A stretch of 64,000 nt of DNA, from the NCBI GenBank assembly GCA_026182355.1, contig JAPFBL010000255.1, positions 1,736,001-1,800,000 of the forward strand, read 5' to 3'. The translations under genes were made by a program, and so were the position numbers. The notes beneath the pieces are model-generated. The model had not been told where the DNA came from. It saw only the letters and a list, made by a program, of their open reading frames with translations, and made no database searches. This DNA comes from Hermatobates lingyangjiaoensis. Its lineage: Eukaryota; Arthropoda; Insecta; Hemiptera; Hermatobatidae. Shown here piece after piece: positions 1 through 10,525 of this stretch. The first letter of the stretch is position 1; each line of letters starts with the position of its first letter.

Positions 1-251
1 TGACAGTTATTTTATTTTGCATTTAGCATAATAATATTCTATGTTCAAAAATATGATATGCGAAATTCCAAAATTCTAAGACAGAACATTCTGACAACTA
101 AGTTTATGTTTGACAACATTTCAAAAATGGCGAATATAGTTCGTTAAACCAAATACCCCCATACATTTTTTCAATGTATATTTCAAAACATCTCTTTATA
201 ACCATGTTCAAATTATATTTCATGAACATAAGATTTTTAATTCTAAATTTT
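1..251. other. AT-rich DNA, nothing recognised
   Basis: Low-complexity AT-rich sequence with no coding signal, RNA gene or repeat shared with the rest of the window. Confidence 0.5.
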
Positions 252-589
252 GCCGTCAATTCACCAATTTTACTCCAATTTTTCTGTGGTTACTTAAAAA
301 TTCCTTACAACTGACTTTTTTTTACCACATTATTACAATTTTAGAATTATTTATTTATTATTTACCTTCGTGTACTTTTTAGATGTTACAAGCAGAAATA
401 CCCGGCGTTGCCCGGGTCTAGAAGTTTTAAGTATAAAATTTGAAATGATCGAAGTGAAAATTGGGTTCAATATTATTTTATGCATTTTGGTCTTACGATT
501 CTTCATTCATGATCTACAGTCCCTTGGACGTTTTTTAACATTTTCAGGAGAATAGTGGTACCTAGGCTATGAAAGAAGCATCCTAGAGC

Positions 590-903
590 AAAAAATCATT
601 ATATAACTTTGAGCTCAATTTTTATTTCCAACATTTCATATTTTATGCATTAAGGCCGTAGACGCCATATTTCTTGAGAAAAAATGCAAAAACTAAAAAT
701 TGGCAAATTTTTGAGGTTTTTGGACCCTAGGGGACCGGGGTTAGGCTGCCCCCCAGAGTTTAATAGCCTAAAACCACTCCAAGACCTATAGTAAGTGCCT
801 TGCAAAAGAATTTTTGAAAAAGGTCCATTGTAGGCCGAATGCATAAGGTACAAACATACATACATACATACATACAGAACCACGAAGAAAATTTATATAT
901 AGA
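590..903 (-). repeat. Internal second copy of the Helitron-like 5' end
   Basis: This segment matches 1396-1688 in the same orientation at about 85-90% identity, including a GC-richer stretch with CCTAGGGG and GGGGTTAGG, a (CATA)n tract (858-877) and the terminal TATATAGA. With the hairpin end at 400-417 it could form a complete 515-bp element (389-903), and 904-1688 would be the 5' part of another. Open frames inside (such as the minus-strand frames at 650-883 and 1468-1659) are products of the same repeat and not genes. Confidence 0.7.
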
Positions 904-1112
904 TTCTGAAACTTGTTAAAAAAAAAAGGTCAAATCTACAATTTGTGAATGAAATTTGTTTGAAAGATAATGTGACACTTGGGACAAAAAAATTGATTTT
1001 TGAAAATTGTAATGTGAAACTTGTGACAAAATGTTTAATAGTTGAAATTGTTATGTGAAACTTGTGGCAAAAGAATAATTGTTTGGAATTTATAATTTGA
1101 AACTTTTAAAAA
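900..1112. repeat. Degenerate ~50-bp tandem repeat
   Basis: About three to four imperfect units share the pattern TGTGAAACTTGTGACAAAA followed by an AT-rich part (starts near 969, 1011, 1046 and 1092). They lie inside the Helitron-like insert between its two 5'-end copies. Tandem minisatellites are common inside non-autonomous Helitrons. Confidence 0.55.
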
Positions 1113-1395
1113 AAATTTAAGAAACTATTGATAATAGCTAAAGCTTTGTTAAAGTTAATAAGAAACCCATATAAAAATACAATAATTGTCTTTAATATCA
1201 ATCTGAAAACAATAATAAAATTTCTGGTACCTGGTTGTTTCCAATTGAACAAAGCGTGTGGAAATATTATCATAAAAATTAACCTATCTGCGGCCGCCAT
1301 TACCAATTAAAGTCAAAATGTAAACAAACAGGTTATACAGCAAACCTTATCTATTATAATATTTTTGGGATATTACATGAACCACAACTCTGATT

Positions 1396-1688
1396 TTCGA
1401 TTTTTATTTCCAACATTTCATATTTTATGCATTAAGGCCGTAGACGCCATATTTCTTGAAAAAAAATTCAAAAACTCAAATTCGGCAAATTTTTGAGGTT
1501 TTTGGGCCCTAGGGGGCCGGGGTTAGGATGCCCCAAAGAGTTCAATAGCCTAAAACCACCCCAATACCTATAGATAGTGCCTTGCAAAAGAATATTTGAA
1601 AAAGGTCCATTGTAGGCCGAATCCATAAGGTACAAACATACATACATACATACATACATACAGAGCCATGAAGAGAATTATATATAGA
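1396..1688 (-). repeat. Outer 5' end of the Helitron-like insert
   Basis: This is the homologue of 590-903. It carries a (CATA)n tract at 1635-1662 and ends with TATATAGA directly against the host sequence that continues in the empty-site copy. Confidence 0.7.
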
Positions 1689-2153
1689 TAATTATTACTT
1701 TTGCATTGCATATTTTAATTTAAAATTTAACCTTCACATTATAAATTTAATTTAACATTTCTTTTGCATAACGAAAATTTTCCTTCTGATATAGATTCCT
1801 ACAGTAATACAGTGGTATTATAAAAAAAAAAGTTTAGTACAAAATTCTAGTTGTTTGTTTAATTGTATTTTAACATAATCCCGAACATCTTCTGTTTAAA
1901 ACACTTAGTTTAAACTTAAATTTTTTATTGCAATATTAACTCTACGTTTATAGAAGTTTTATTTTATACTATTCTTCAATATTGATTACTGATGTTTTGC
2001 CAATTTTTGAATAAAGTTTATGAAAATGTCACTTTCATTCAAATGTGCAACTTTTTTACCTTTTACTTCCTTTTTGAAAACAAGAATCCTTATTTGTAAT
2101 AATTAATACTCTAACTTTGTTACCGATATTAAATCTTATTGTATCTAAATCCA

Positions 2154-4090
2154 CACTGAAGTATTATAAACAAATAAAACTTCTCAGAATCTTTAGGCAT
2201 TCAAATTAATAAATTAATTTTGTGATGGTTCATAAAAGAAGAATAAAAAATCGCATATTAAAATGACAATTTTTTCCATATAAAAAATATTTTTTTTATT
2301 TTTATATAACACATTTTAATGTTAAATAAAAAATTTTTGTATAACTTTATATATACAAGTTTTATGTTTACATGACATTTTTTGTAATATTTATGTCGTT
2401 TATATTACATTTTTTATTCAACTTTGTATATATATTTCATTTAACTGATTATAAGATAAATAATTAGTCTAATATAAAATATTATTATTTTACAAACCAC
2501 TAAATTGTGGTCAGCCTAAAAAATGAATCTCTAAGAAACGTGTTCTGGTATATCTTCAATTGCAAGATATTGTCGCTATCCATTAAGGTCTGTTTAAAAT
2601 ATGCATACATATTTAAGACATTGCTAAGTTTACTCCATAATACACTAGTTATTAAAAGTCGGTAACTGAAAAAGTTGTCAAAATTACAATTCTTAATGAA
2701 CCATTGAATTATATGGTACATTATGTGTTTATCCGATGAGTTCAATCACTTTTCCTTTGGTTTCAAGCTTGCATGGGGTTTGCAGTTCTCTAGGAAAATA
2801 GTATTTTGTCTTTTCGCAAACACACATCTCATTTCTTTCCTCAGGTATAGTTATTTTTCATGCTTGAATATTATATTTCTAATCTTTTAATACTAAATAT
2901 ATTAAATAAACGAAAAGCTAAGATTTAAAATTTTGTAAGACTCAGTTCTTTTACTAATAATGATAAATATATCCTCATAAGTCATCAAATTATATTTATA
3001 CAGCCTCTTTTTAGCATTGACACTCAATAGTTTTATAGATCAAACATTATTATTGTATTAATTGTATGTTATTTGCTATTGAATTGTCCTTAACAGATAT
3101 TACGGTAACTTCAAAATAAATCATAAGGCAAATAGGCACTTAATTATAAAGTCACGTTTGATGAACACACTTACCATGGGGCCATTGAGTGGATTGTGGA
3201 TTACTCGCTTAACCTGAATACAAATCAGTTGAATTAAAGGTCCTCGAGTCATTAGCAATGATAACATCTTTTCCTTATTTTTTTTATAGATAATTTTCTT
3301 CATTAGTATAATGGAACGTAAAATTCAACTTGATTCAATAAAATTAAAGAAAAATAGTTTGTATACATGTTTGGTGGTGTGTGTGTGTATATGTGTACGT
3401 CGCGTACGCGTTAAATTCTGTGCAAACTTAACATTTGTACTGCACTATTTTTTTAAATTTCTATAGAAAACTTATTAACAATAAAATGAGGAACCAGATG
3501 TTAAAATATCATTCTGTGAAAAGATTTAATCACAGAAATGATATGTAGAAAACATTAGGTGTAGGATTTTTAAAGAAATGTAATATTCTAACTTTTCTTA
3601 AATAAAATTTATAAATTCATAAATTGTAAATAAAGTATTTATTGATTCATTTTGCTTTTGTGGTTAATCCTTGTAAGGCTATTCTATTTTTTGTCTTCTC
3701 TTCTACAAAGTAATTAAGAAATATTTAAAAAATTAAAAGCCAAAATTTCAAACGTTTTTGGAATGCAATTTAACAAACAAAACACAGCACATCAGAAAGT
3801 ATATTTGCTATAAATAAACATGGCTTATTTTCTTGTCCTTCTCACCAGCCATTTTTACCTCCAGTACTTAGTCATCAACTGATATAAAAAAACTCATAGT
3901 TTTTCTTATTTAATGAATTCTTACTTCTGTAACTTCTTTAACTACTACTAAATTATTTTTAATTAAAACATTTTGGACATTGTAATAATTTACAATTTAC
4001 AATTTTCATTCTTTCAAGTTTTTATTTATTGATTGGTGTTAATTTTTTTCTTCATTTTTGTAGGCCTCTAAAAAAAGTTTTTTTTTTTAA
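2154..4090. other. No gene recognised
   Basis: AT-rich intergenic DNA. A (TG)n-like microsatellite lies at about 3372-3390 and leads into a CG-containing stretch (CGTCGCGTACGCG, about 3398-3410). No supported coding sequence: the open frames here are short and lack family similarity. Confidence 0.5.
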
Positions 4091-4705
4091 ATAAAACCCG
4101 TCAATTCACCAATTTTACTCCAATTTTTCTGTGGTTACTTAAAAAATCCTTACAACTGACTTTTTTTTACCATATTATTACAATTTTAGAATTATTTATT
4201 TATTATTTACCTTCGTGTATTTTTTAGATGTTATACTTATTACTTTTGCAGTACATATTTTAATTTAAAATTTAACCTTCACATTATAAGTTTAATTTAA
4301 CATTTCTTTTGCATGACGAAAATTTTCCTTCTGATATAGATTCCTACAGTAATACAGTGGTATTATAAAAAAAAAAGTTTAGTACAAAATTCTAGTTGTT
4401 TGTTTAATTGTATTTTAACATAATCCCGAACATCTTCTGTTTAAAACACTTAGTTTAAACTTAATTGTTTATTGCAATATTAACTCTACGTTTATGGAGG
4501 TTTTATTTTATACTATTTTTCAATATTGATTACTGTTGTTATGTCAAGTTTTGAATAAAGTTTATGAAAATGTCACTTTCATTCAAATGTGCAACTTTTT
4601 TACCTTTTACTTCTTTTTTTGAAAACAAGAATCCTTATTTGTAATAATTAATACTCTAACTTTGTTACCGATATTAAATCTTATTGTACCTAAATCCAAT
4701 GTCCG
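4091..4705 (+). repeat. Uninterrupted copy 2 of the ~615-bp repeat (empty site)
   Basis: Contiguous counterpart of 252-388 plus 1689-2153. It preserves the AT dinucleotide (4233-4234) where the Helitron-like insert entered copy 1, which makes it a natural record of the pre-insertion sequence. Confidence 0.85.
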
Positions 4706-5395
4706 AAATCTGATAGAGAAGGTAATTATTATAAATACCAAAAAATATCTAGTTTGTATTATTCAACTGATAATATATATTATGGCAGTATCACCTTTTT
4801 TCTAGTTTAATGCAGGATATTTATGGTTATTTATCAGCCAGCGGTTACCTGAGCGAATACTAACATATTCAGCCCTGCTCTTGTCGTTGACAACCTTCTT
4901 CAGAAAGACTGCGCATCACTTATGTCATCAAAGTTCTTATTAATAGCATACGTAGATATATAGTTTAATAATAAATATGTAATATACATACTCTTCAATA
5001 AATTCTATCTTTCAAACTGGACAACAAAAGTTATAAAAAAGAAACTAAATAAACACAAGTAAGAAGTTTGCACACATAGTCTCAAATTCTCTGTTTAATC
5101 ATCATCAGCAAGAAGAGAAGAGGGAAAACATAGTGATTCTGTAGAAAGATGGGACAACCCAACGATGAGATTGTCCCAACTATTAGGAAACGGTGGACAA
5201 CTTCTTGATGGATTGTCCACATTCGCTCAACTGGAGCGCTGTGTCTTCGCTTTTAGGACTTCCTCCTAGTGACAGATAAACCAAAAATTTGGGACTAAAA
5301 GTATGTGAACCATTGCATGTACTTATTTTTTGTTCGAAATTTATCCACATATATATAAAATGAAATCGGAAAGACCATCCAAACTGGACATACAA
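4706..5395. other. No gene; degenerate epsilon-like fragment near 5050-5135
   Basis: Mostly unassigned AT-rich DNA. Around 5050-5135 the sequence resembles a decayed epsilon-family arm (reverse complement contains CTGATGATG followed by GAGAATTTGAG), with the stem of the core lost. The minus-strand frame at 5183-5395 has no family similarity I can recognise. Confidence 0.35.
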
Positions 5396-5626
5396 AGTTC
5401 AAAATCGAAGAAGAGTAAAGAAACACACCTACTAACTCAAAATGCGTCTTCAGGAGTAAAGAGAGAGGGAGACCCCAACAGATTGTAACTCATTGGGTCA
5501 CCTAAGGTTACACTACCGGCGTGTTTTGTCTTTTTGTCTCTTTTACCCCAGATAGATGTTCTGAAAGTTTCAGTTAGTAAGTGTGTCTCTTTATTCGTTT
5601 GTTACTCTTCTTCGATTTTGAACTCA
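5396..5626. repeat. Epsilon-family palindromic element
   Basis: The outer arms are inverted copies: GTTCAAAATCGAAGAAGAGTA at about 5397 is mirrored by TACTCTTCTTCGATTTTGAAC ending near 5623, and both continue inward into related CACAC/TGTGT and TAACTC/AGTTA parts. The left arm has the CTTCAGGAG box on the + strand, the reverse complement of a CUGAAGA box. The stem of the core has decayed. Frames at 5183-5395 and 5534-5746 flank or overlap it and are not convincing genes. Confidence 0.65.
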
Positions 5627-8137
5627 TACAAATATATAAATAGCTCCAAGAACTCTATTTCAACCTTATATTCCACCATCATCCTTATATTTATTTATTA
5701 TTTTGAATCAAGATTATTGTTTAGAATTTTTATGATTTTCTTATAGGTTGTTATAACTTCCTGATGCAGACAAGCATTATTCAGTTATTTCATAGACTTT
5801 GTTAATAAAATATTAAGTTAATAAATATTGCTTAAGACCGATGAATAGTTAATAAAATATTATAAAAAAGAATACTTTAAGCTTATGTGAGTTATTTCTT
5901 TCTAAGATTTTGATAATGTTAAGTAAAGATTAATTTTACTTAAACTGGAAATCTAAAAAAATATTCAACATAGAGTTTTTCAAACTTGAAAAATGGTATA
6001 TAGCTACCTATATTTTAATAGAAATGTTGCCCACCATTTTGTAGGAAAATTATCAGCATGTGTTGAAAATAAGAGGTCCCTTAAATAATCTCAACTCTAG
6101 ACACCTTTGCAGTAGTGAGTTGTGAATTGTTGAAGTTCAGTAAAACAAAATAAATTTATTTAAAACATCAGAATGGTAATATTAAAGTAAAGTACTAAAT
6201 AATAAATATTGTTACTAAACAAAATTTTTAGCTGAAAATACTGAAATCTCGTCACTTTCACTGGCAATTTATGAATTCGATATATCTCCTAAAACTGCAA
6301 AATCTGCACCTTCAGATATGAGTTGTTTAATGAATTTGTTACATTCAATGCCATACTATTATAAATTTCTTTTTTTTAATGTTTAGCAAAACTAGTTTTT
6401 TATACAGTTATTGTGTTCAAATTCATTAAATTAAATAAATAAACATTAAATACAAACTTAGTAATTTAATTTACGCATTTCATGCTTTTTTTTTAAATAC
6501 AATTAATAATCATTATTTTGAGAGTTTAATAAACATATTAATAATCGGTCGATTGTAAATCGTTAATAAACAATTGTGACCCGATTTTTTTAAATAATAA
6601 CAATCGCATAACTTTGTCTTGGAATGTTGTTATTAATATTTATAAAGGTGATAGAAAATTTTACCTAAAACAATATTTAACTTTCTGAAAATACAAATGC
6701 AAATTTCTTCCTTTTACGTTTTATTCAATACTTATCAATAAAGTATGCCCATTGTGAAAAATGTGTGTCCTAATTTTGAATAATCACACGTTTGGAGGAC
6801 TGTGTATGTGTGTGTGTGTGTGTGTGTTTGGTTGATCATATATTCAATCATTCGCTGGCTTAATACGGCTCTCAACAACAATGATAGCCCTTATAATATA
6901 TTCCTCATTATGTATATTTGAACTTTTTCGTTTTTTTAGAACTACTTGTTCTAAATATTTTTCAACTGTAAGAAAAATGATAATTGATTCAAATGAAAAA
7001 GAAATTGAGATTATTTGAGCAAGAAAATGTCAGTTTTGCTAAAAAATAAAAACTTTTGACTTATGATTGGATTTGAATGCTTGTGAACATGCTACTGGTC
7101 ACATAGTTTAACAAATCATAATGAAATTAAACACACAAATTAGACTTAATAGAAGGTTGAGAAAATATCCTAAGAAAGTATTATCCTGATTATCATTTTA
7201 ACCTGAGATAGTTTCATCAAATAAGGTTATTCTTGGACATTATATGAGTTCAAAAGATACTTACTTCCCTAATATACTAACACAGAGATATTTGACATAC
7301 ACCTATTGTTCTTATTCTACTTTTTTACTACAAGTATAGTAGTCATGAAAGAATTAATATAAAAATTTTGACAAATCTACAAGTCTAGAGATTATTTTTT
7401 TTTTAAAGGCTATTTTTTTGACGATATCGGTCATGTGTATATCCAAAACTTTTTGGACTTAAGAGAACTCACAACATTTCATTGCTTATTTCTATATTAC
7501 CCAATGATATACCTTACAATGTAGATGAACTGTATTTTTGGCATTATTACTGCCCAGGAAATTCATTTGTTTAATCACTATGTGTTTTAAACTCTTTTTT
7601 TGCTAGAACTACCTGTTCTACACAGTTAAAAATTTTTCTTTATAAAGAAACAAATATAAGAAAAATATATTTAACATTTTTAAATAATTGAAATGTCAAT
7701 TTTATCAAATAAAAAAAATGTTGAACTATTATTGAATGAGAAACTTGTTAACATAACCTTGGTCACACCTATCAAAGAATTATAATGAAATTTAAAAAAA
7801 AAATAACTCATTATAAAAGTATGAGTTGTGCAGTTTTGGGGGAAAACTCGTCACAGTGAAATGACACTATCGTCATTTTTGTCAATTAGGGAACGATTTC
7901 TTTTTACTCAACAACACTGGCATGATAATAATTTCTATTTGTTATCTACGCAACATTAGTCGTTATGGAAAAAGTAGCAAGAGTTTTTGACCATCGAAGC
8001 AGACAGTAAAATCCGAAAACTGTTTAAATCAATCTAGACCAAATACTACCTCTCTTCTCGTGGGATGATTAAGATTACCTTAGCAACGTTTTTTCAAGCT
8101 CTAAATGGAATTAACCGCTATACATTATAATATTTGT
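5627..8137. other. No gene; degenerate duplication and a (TG)n tract
   Basis: A (TG)n microsatellite lies at about 6804-6828. Segments of about 200 bp near 6930-7135 and 7592-7795 look like old direct duplicates: both start TAGAACTAC[T/C]TGTTCTA, then share an AAATGTCA(A/G)TTTT part, an aacttgt(g/t)aaca part and a TTATAATGAAATT-like end. The rest shows nothing recognisable. Confidence 0.45.
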
Positions 8138-8262
8138 GATCAAACCACAATAAGAAATGGGAGAACAAGACAAAGATCTTTCAACCTAGTCTTGTTTTCC
8201 CATTTCTTAGTGGTTTGATCATTGATTGTTATTTCACGTGTTTATGTTAAATCTTTTTAACA
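8138..8262. repeat. Delta-family palindromic copy
   Basis: ATCAAACCACAATAAGAAATG on the left is mirrored by CATTTCTTAGTGGTTTGAT on the right, around a short centre at about 8180-8195. The right arm continues into the delta end segment (TTGTTATTTCACGTGTTTATG). The hammerhead-like core itself is collapsed: only the GATCTTTCAACC part remains, so two delta ends are joined head to head. Confidence 0.75.
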
Positions 8263-10368
8263 AATATTTATGTTATAATATTTGTAAAAAATACTTTGCT
8301 CTCTGAGTTAGTTTATTTTTTGTTAAATTTTCTATATTATCGATTTTCTTTTAATAAAAGGAAACACACATTTAAATTTAATTATAAATAGTTATCACAT
8401 ATATTTATAAGTGTTTTTACTCGTATAATTATCTTTTCAGTTAATATGAAGTTTTGTTCAAGTTTTGACCCACTATTGGAAAATAATTTCTTTGAATATG
8501 CCGTCATCCTTCGTTTTTTTTTTATTAATGCTAAAACTGCAGTGATAATAAAAATATATTCGACTCTTGAATATACTTTTTAAGAAGTCTGCCTGTATAT
8601 GCCTGGGGTGTCTGTAGGGGTATTTTAATCACTCCACAAGACATGCAACTTGACAAATCGTAAATGACATTTGGCAAGCATATTGGAACCGACTCTTTAG
8701 TTAAGGTTTTAAAAGTTTAACTTCGTTAAAAGTTTTAGCTAATTAAAACTTTGCACTTCTGTTCAATTTAAAAACTTTAAATATTTTATTAAAACCACAA
8801 CTTATAAATGTTGTATGATAAAATTTTCAAACTTTGAACTTTGGAAGAAGAAAGATTACTCTTTGACAACTAATCAGTTCTATCTAAATAGTGTACTTCC
8901 ATGATACACTAATTCTTGAAGGGAAAGCGTTTGAGGAAATCAACAAATATATATATTTATAATGAAAAATGACCAAAGGTAAAGGCTATGGAAAAGTCAC
9001 AAGGGATAAGAACAGCACGGAGAGAATTTAAGGCGTCAATATTAAAAAAGGAAGTGAATTTGTAAAAGCGAACGATCCTACTTCTTTACATTGTCAACAT
9101 CCCTCAAACCATGTTTAAAACCTCTAGAAATATTTAATAAAATAAAAAACAACGTTATCTAAAAGCAATGTATGTTCGTTGTTGGATTGAATGAGAAAAT
9201 CCTTAAAAAAGTTCATATTGTTATACAGGATGTACGTATAAAGATCTACCAAATTATTCATAAGATTTGAAATCACATTTTTCTGCAACTAAGTTATTTC
9301 CTAAATATACCTGTGTAATTATGACCTTTAGTTTATTTAAACGAATATTTTAAAGGTGATGGGAGTTGTTTCAGAGCACTCTTATGTTAATATGACTAGT
9401 CATACCAGATATATTCTGTAGGTAAGCACAACTATGCCATTGGTTTTGTAGACAACATATGGCTTATTTTTTTTTTACAAGTGATATATTGTTTTGCTAT
9501 TGAATGGATACATTCAAGAAAAGATTTCTTCCCTTCTTAACATAAACGAGCAAAATATCTAAGTAGTTACTATAAACTAGTTTCAAAATTAAAAAAATAT
9601 ACGAATTTACACGTTTCAAGGTCGACTGAAGCCATTTGTATGTTTACCATTGTGTGGGTGAATGGCAAATGGTTGTCTAATAGAAATGTTAGAAATAGAA
9701 ATGGGTGACCATTTACATGTCACCCCATCTAACATACATTAATGACAGCGGTATAGTCTTGGCTTATTAAACAGAAGCATTTATTTTAGATAAATTTAAA
9801 ACATGTTATAAGTACTTTAATGTACTTAAACCGTAATGATAAAAACCTTGTTTAAAATAAATGAAGGTATTAATTTTACTTTTTATAAGGATAGTAATAC
9901 AAATGGAGTTAGATACGGCGTCCAGGTATATCTACTCTACGATAGCTGTATTAAAATATGTCCAAAATTAAATTGATAATATTTGATGATGTGATAATAT
10001 GTTTACATCAAATAAAGTTGAGTGCTAAACACTCTGATTCGTGTTGAATTTTAATATTGAAAATGGTAAAATATATTGAATAATATATGAATATCTGAAA
10101 AGTAATTCCACAAAGTAATCAAACCATTTTTAATCAAGGGAAGTCCATTCTGTAAATGGTTTTAAAAATAAGAGGGTGGCAAATTGCTTTTCGAAGCATC
10201 CTATTCTCTAAAGTAAACATTTTTACTGGTTTCTCAAATATAATTGGAAAGATCAAACCGTGGGCAATCAATCTGACTGTCATTTCCTTCTTACTTCTCT
10301 TTCTAAAGATAGTCGAGAGATATTTCTGCCGGCACTATGTTGTTATAATGACTATGGCCATCTTTTGC
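8263..10368. other. Presumed 5' flank or intron of the receptor gene
   Basis: AT-rich DNA without repeats that I can match elsewhere in the window. If the splice acceptor at 10369-10370 is real, part of this is the intron separating a 5' untranslated exon from the first coding exon. No promoter could be placed. Confidence 0.35.
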
Positions 10369-10370
10369 AG
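10369..10370 (+). other. Candidate 3' splice site before the first coding exon
   Basis: A pyrimidine-rich stretch ending in TCTTTTGCAG stands 10 bases before the chosen start codon. It is a good insect splice acceptor. If used, the upstream open frame from 10156 is intronic and the exon starts at 10371 with a short untranslated leader. Confidence 0.5.
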
Positions 10371-10380
10371 ACTTGAAGTC

Positions 10381-10525
10381 ATGGAGGAATCATTCAATGT
10401 CAGCCGCAACGGGACTAAACTCGCGCAGCTCGTCCCTTACTCGGAGAGGCCTGAGACATACATCGTCCCTATAGTCTTTGGCATAATATTCCTCGTCGGT
10501 GTTCTGGGAAATGGAACATTAGTCA
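10381..10525 (+). CDS. CCHaR: CCHamide receptor (bombesin-like GPCR), first coding exon
   Basis: Encodes the start of a class A G-protein-coupled receptor that would sit in the plasma membrane and bind a CCHamide neuropeptide. From the ATG at 10381 the peptide has an extracellular N-terminus with two N-glycosylation sequons (NVS at residue 6, NGT at residue 10), then the RPETYIVP motif and a hydrophobic first membrane helix ending in GVLGNGTLV. RPETY-(I/L)-VP followed by VGVLGNGTLV is characteristic of insect CCHamide and related bombesin-type receptors, and the GN in helix 1 is the conserved class A residue pair. The exon ends at one of two donors: GT at 10522 (exon end 10521, after Leu) or GT at 10526 (exon end 10525, after Val plus one base). 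The frame closes 24 bp later. An in-frame ATG further upstream (10156) gives a 75-residue extension without receptor character and is less likely. The remaining six helices were not found downstream. Subtype (1 or 2) cannot be decided. Confidence 0.8.

Larger units (their letters stand above)
389..1688 (-). mobile_element. Helitron-like insertion (non-autonomous, composite)
   Basis: Read on the minus strand, the insert begins TCTATATATAATTC at 1688. It ends with a 6-bp GC-rich hairpin (arms ACCCGG/CCGGGT, 400-417), seven bases, then CTTG at 392-389. The flanking bases are A before TC and T after CTTG. The uninterrupted copy at 4091-4705 has exactly AT at this point (4233/4234), so the insertion made no target duplication. 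A 5' TC, a 3' hairpin close to a CTRR-like end, and A^T insertion without duplication are Helitron hallmarks. CTTG departs from strict CTRR by one base. No Rep/helicase ORF is present, so it is non-autonomous. It contains a second 5' end (590-903), so it is probably two elements in tandem or a chimera. Confidence 0.7.
252..2153 (+). repeat. Split copy 1 of a ~615-bp duplicated repeat
   Basis: Bases 252-388 match 4091-4233 and bases 1689-2153 match 4234-4705, with only scattered differences (roughly 95% identical by eye). The two halves are contiguous in the second copy but are separated here by a 1,300-bp insertion. The repeat has no recognisable ORF. Its own ends show no obvious terminal inverted repeat or duplication, so it may be either a segmental duplication or an unclassified transposon. 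Confidence 0.85.

Noticed and set aside
10156..10380. Upstream in-frame extension of the receptor ORF by 75 residues
   Set aside because: The extra residues show no signal peptide or receptor similarity, and a good splice acceptor (TCTTTTGCAG) lies just before the internal ATG, so this part is more likely intron.
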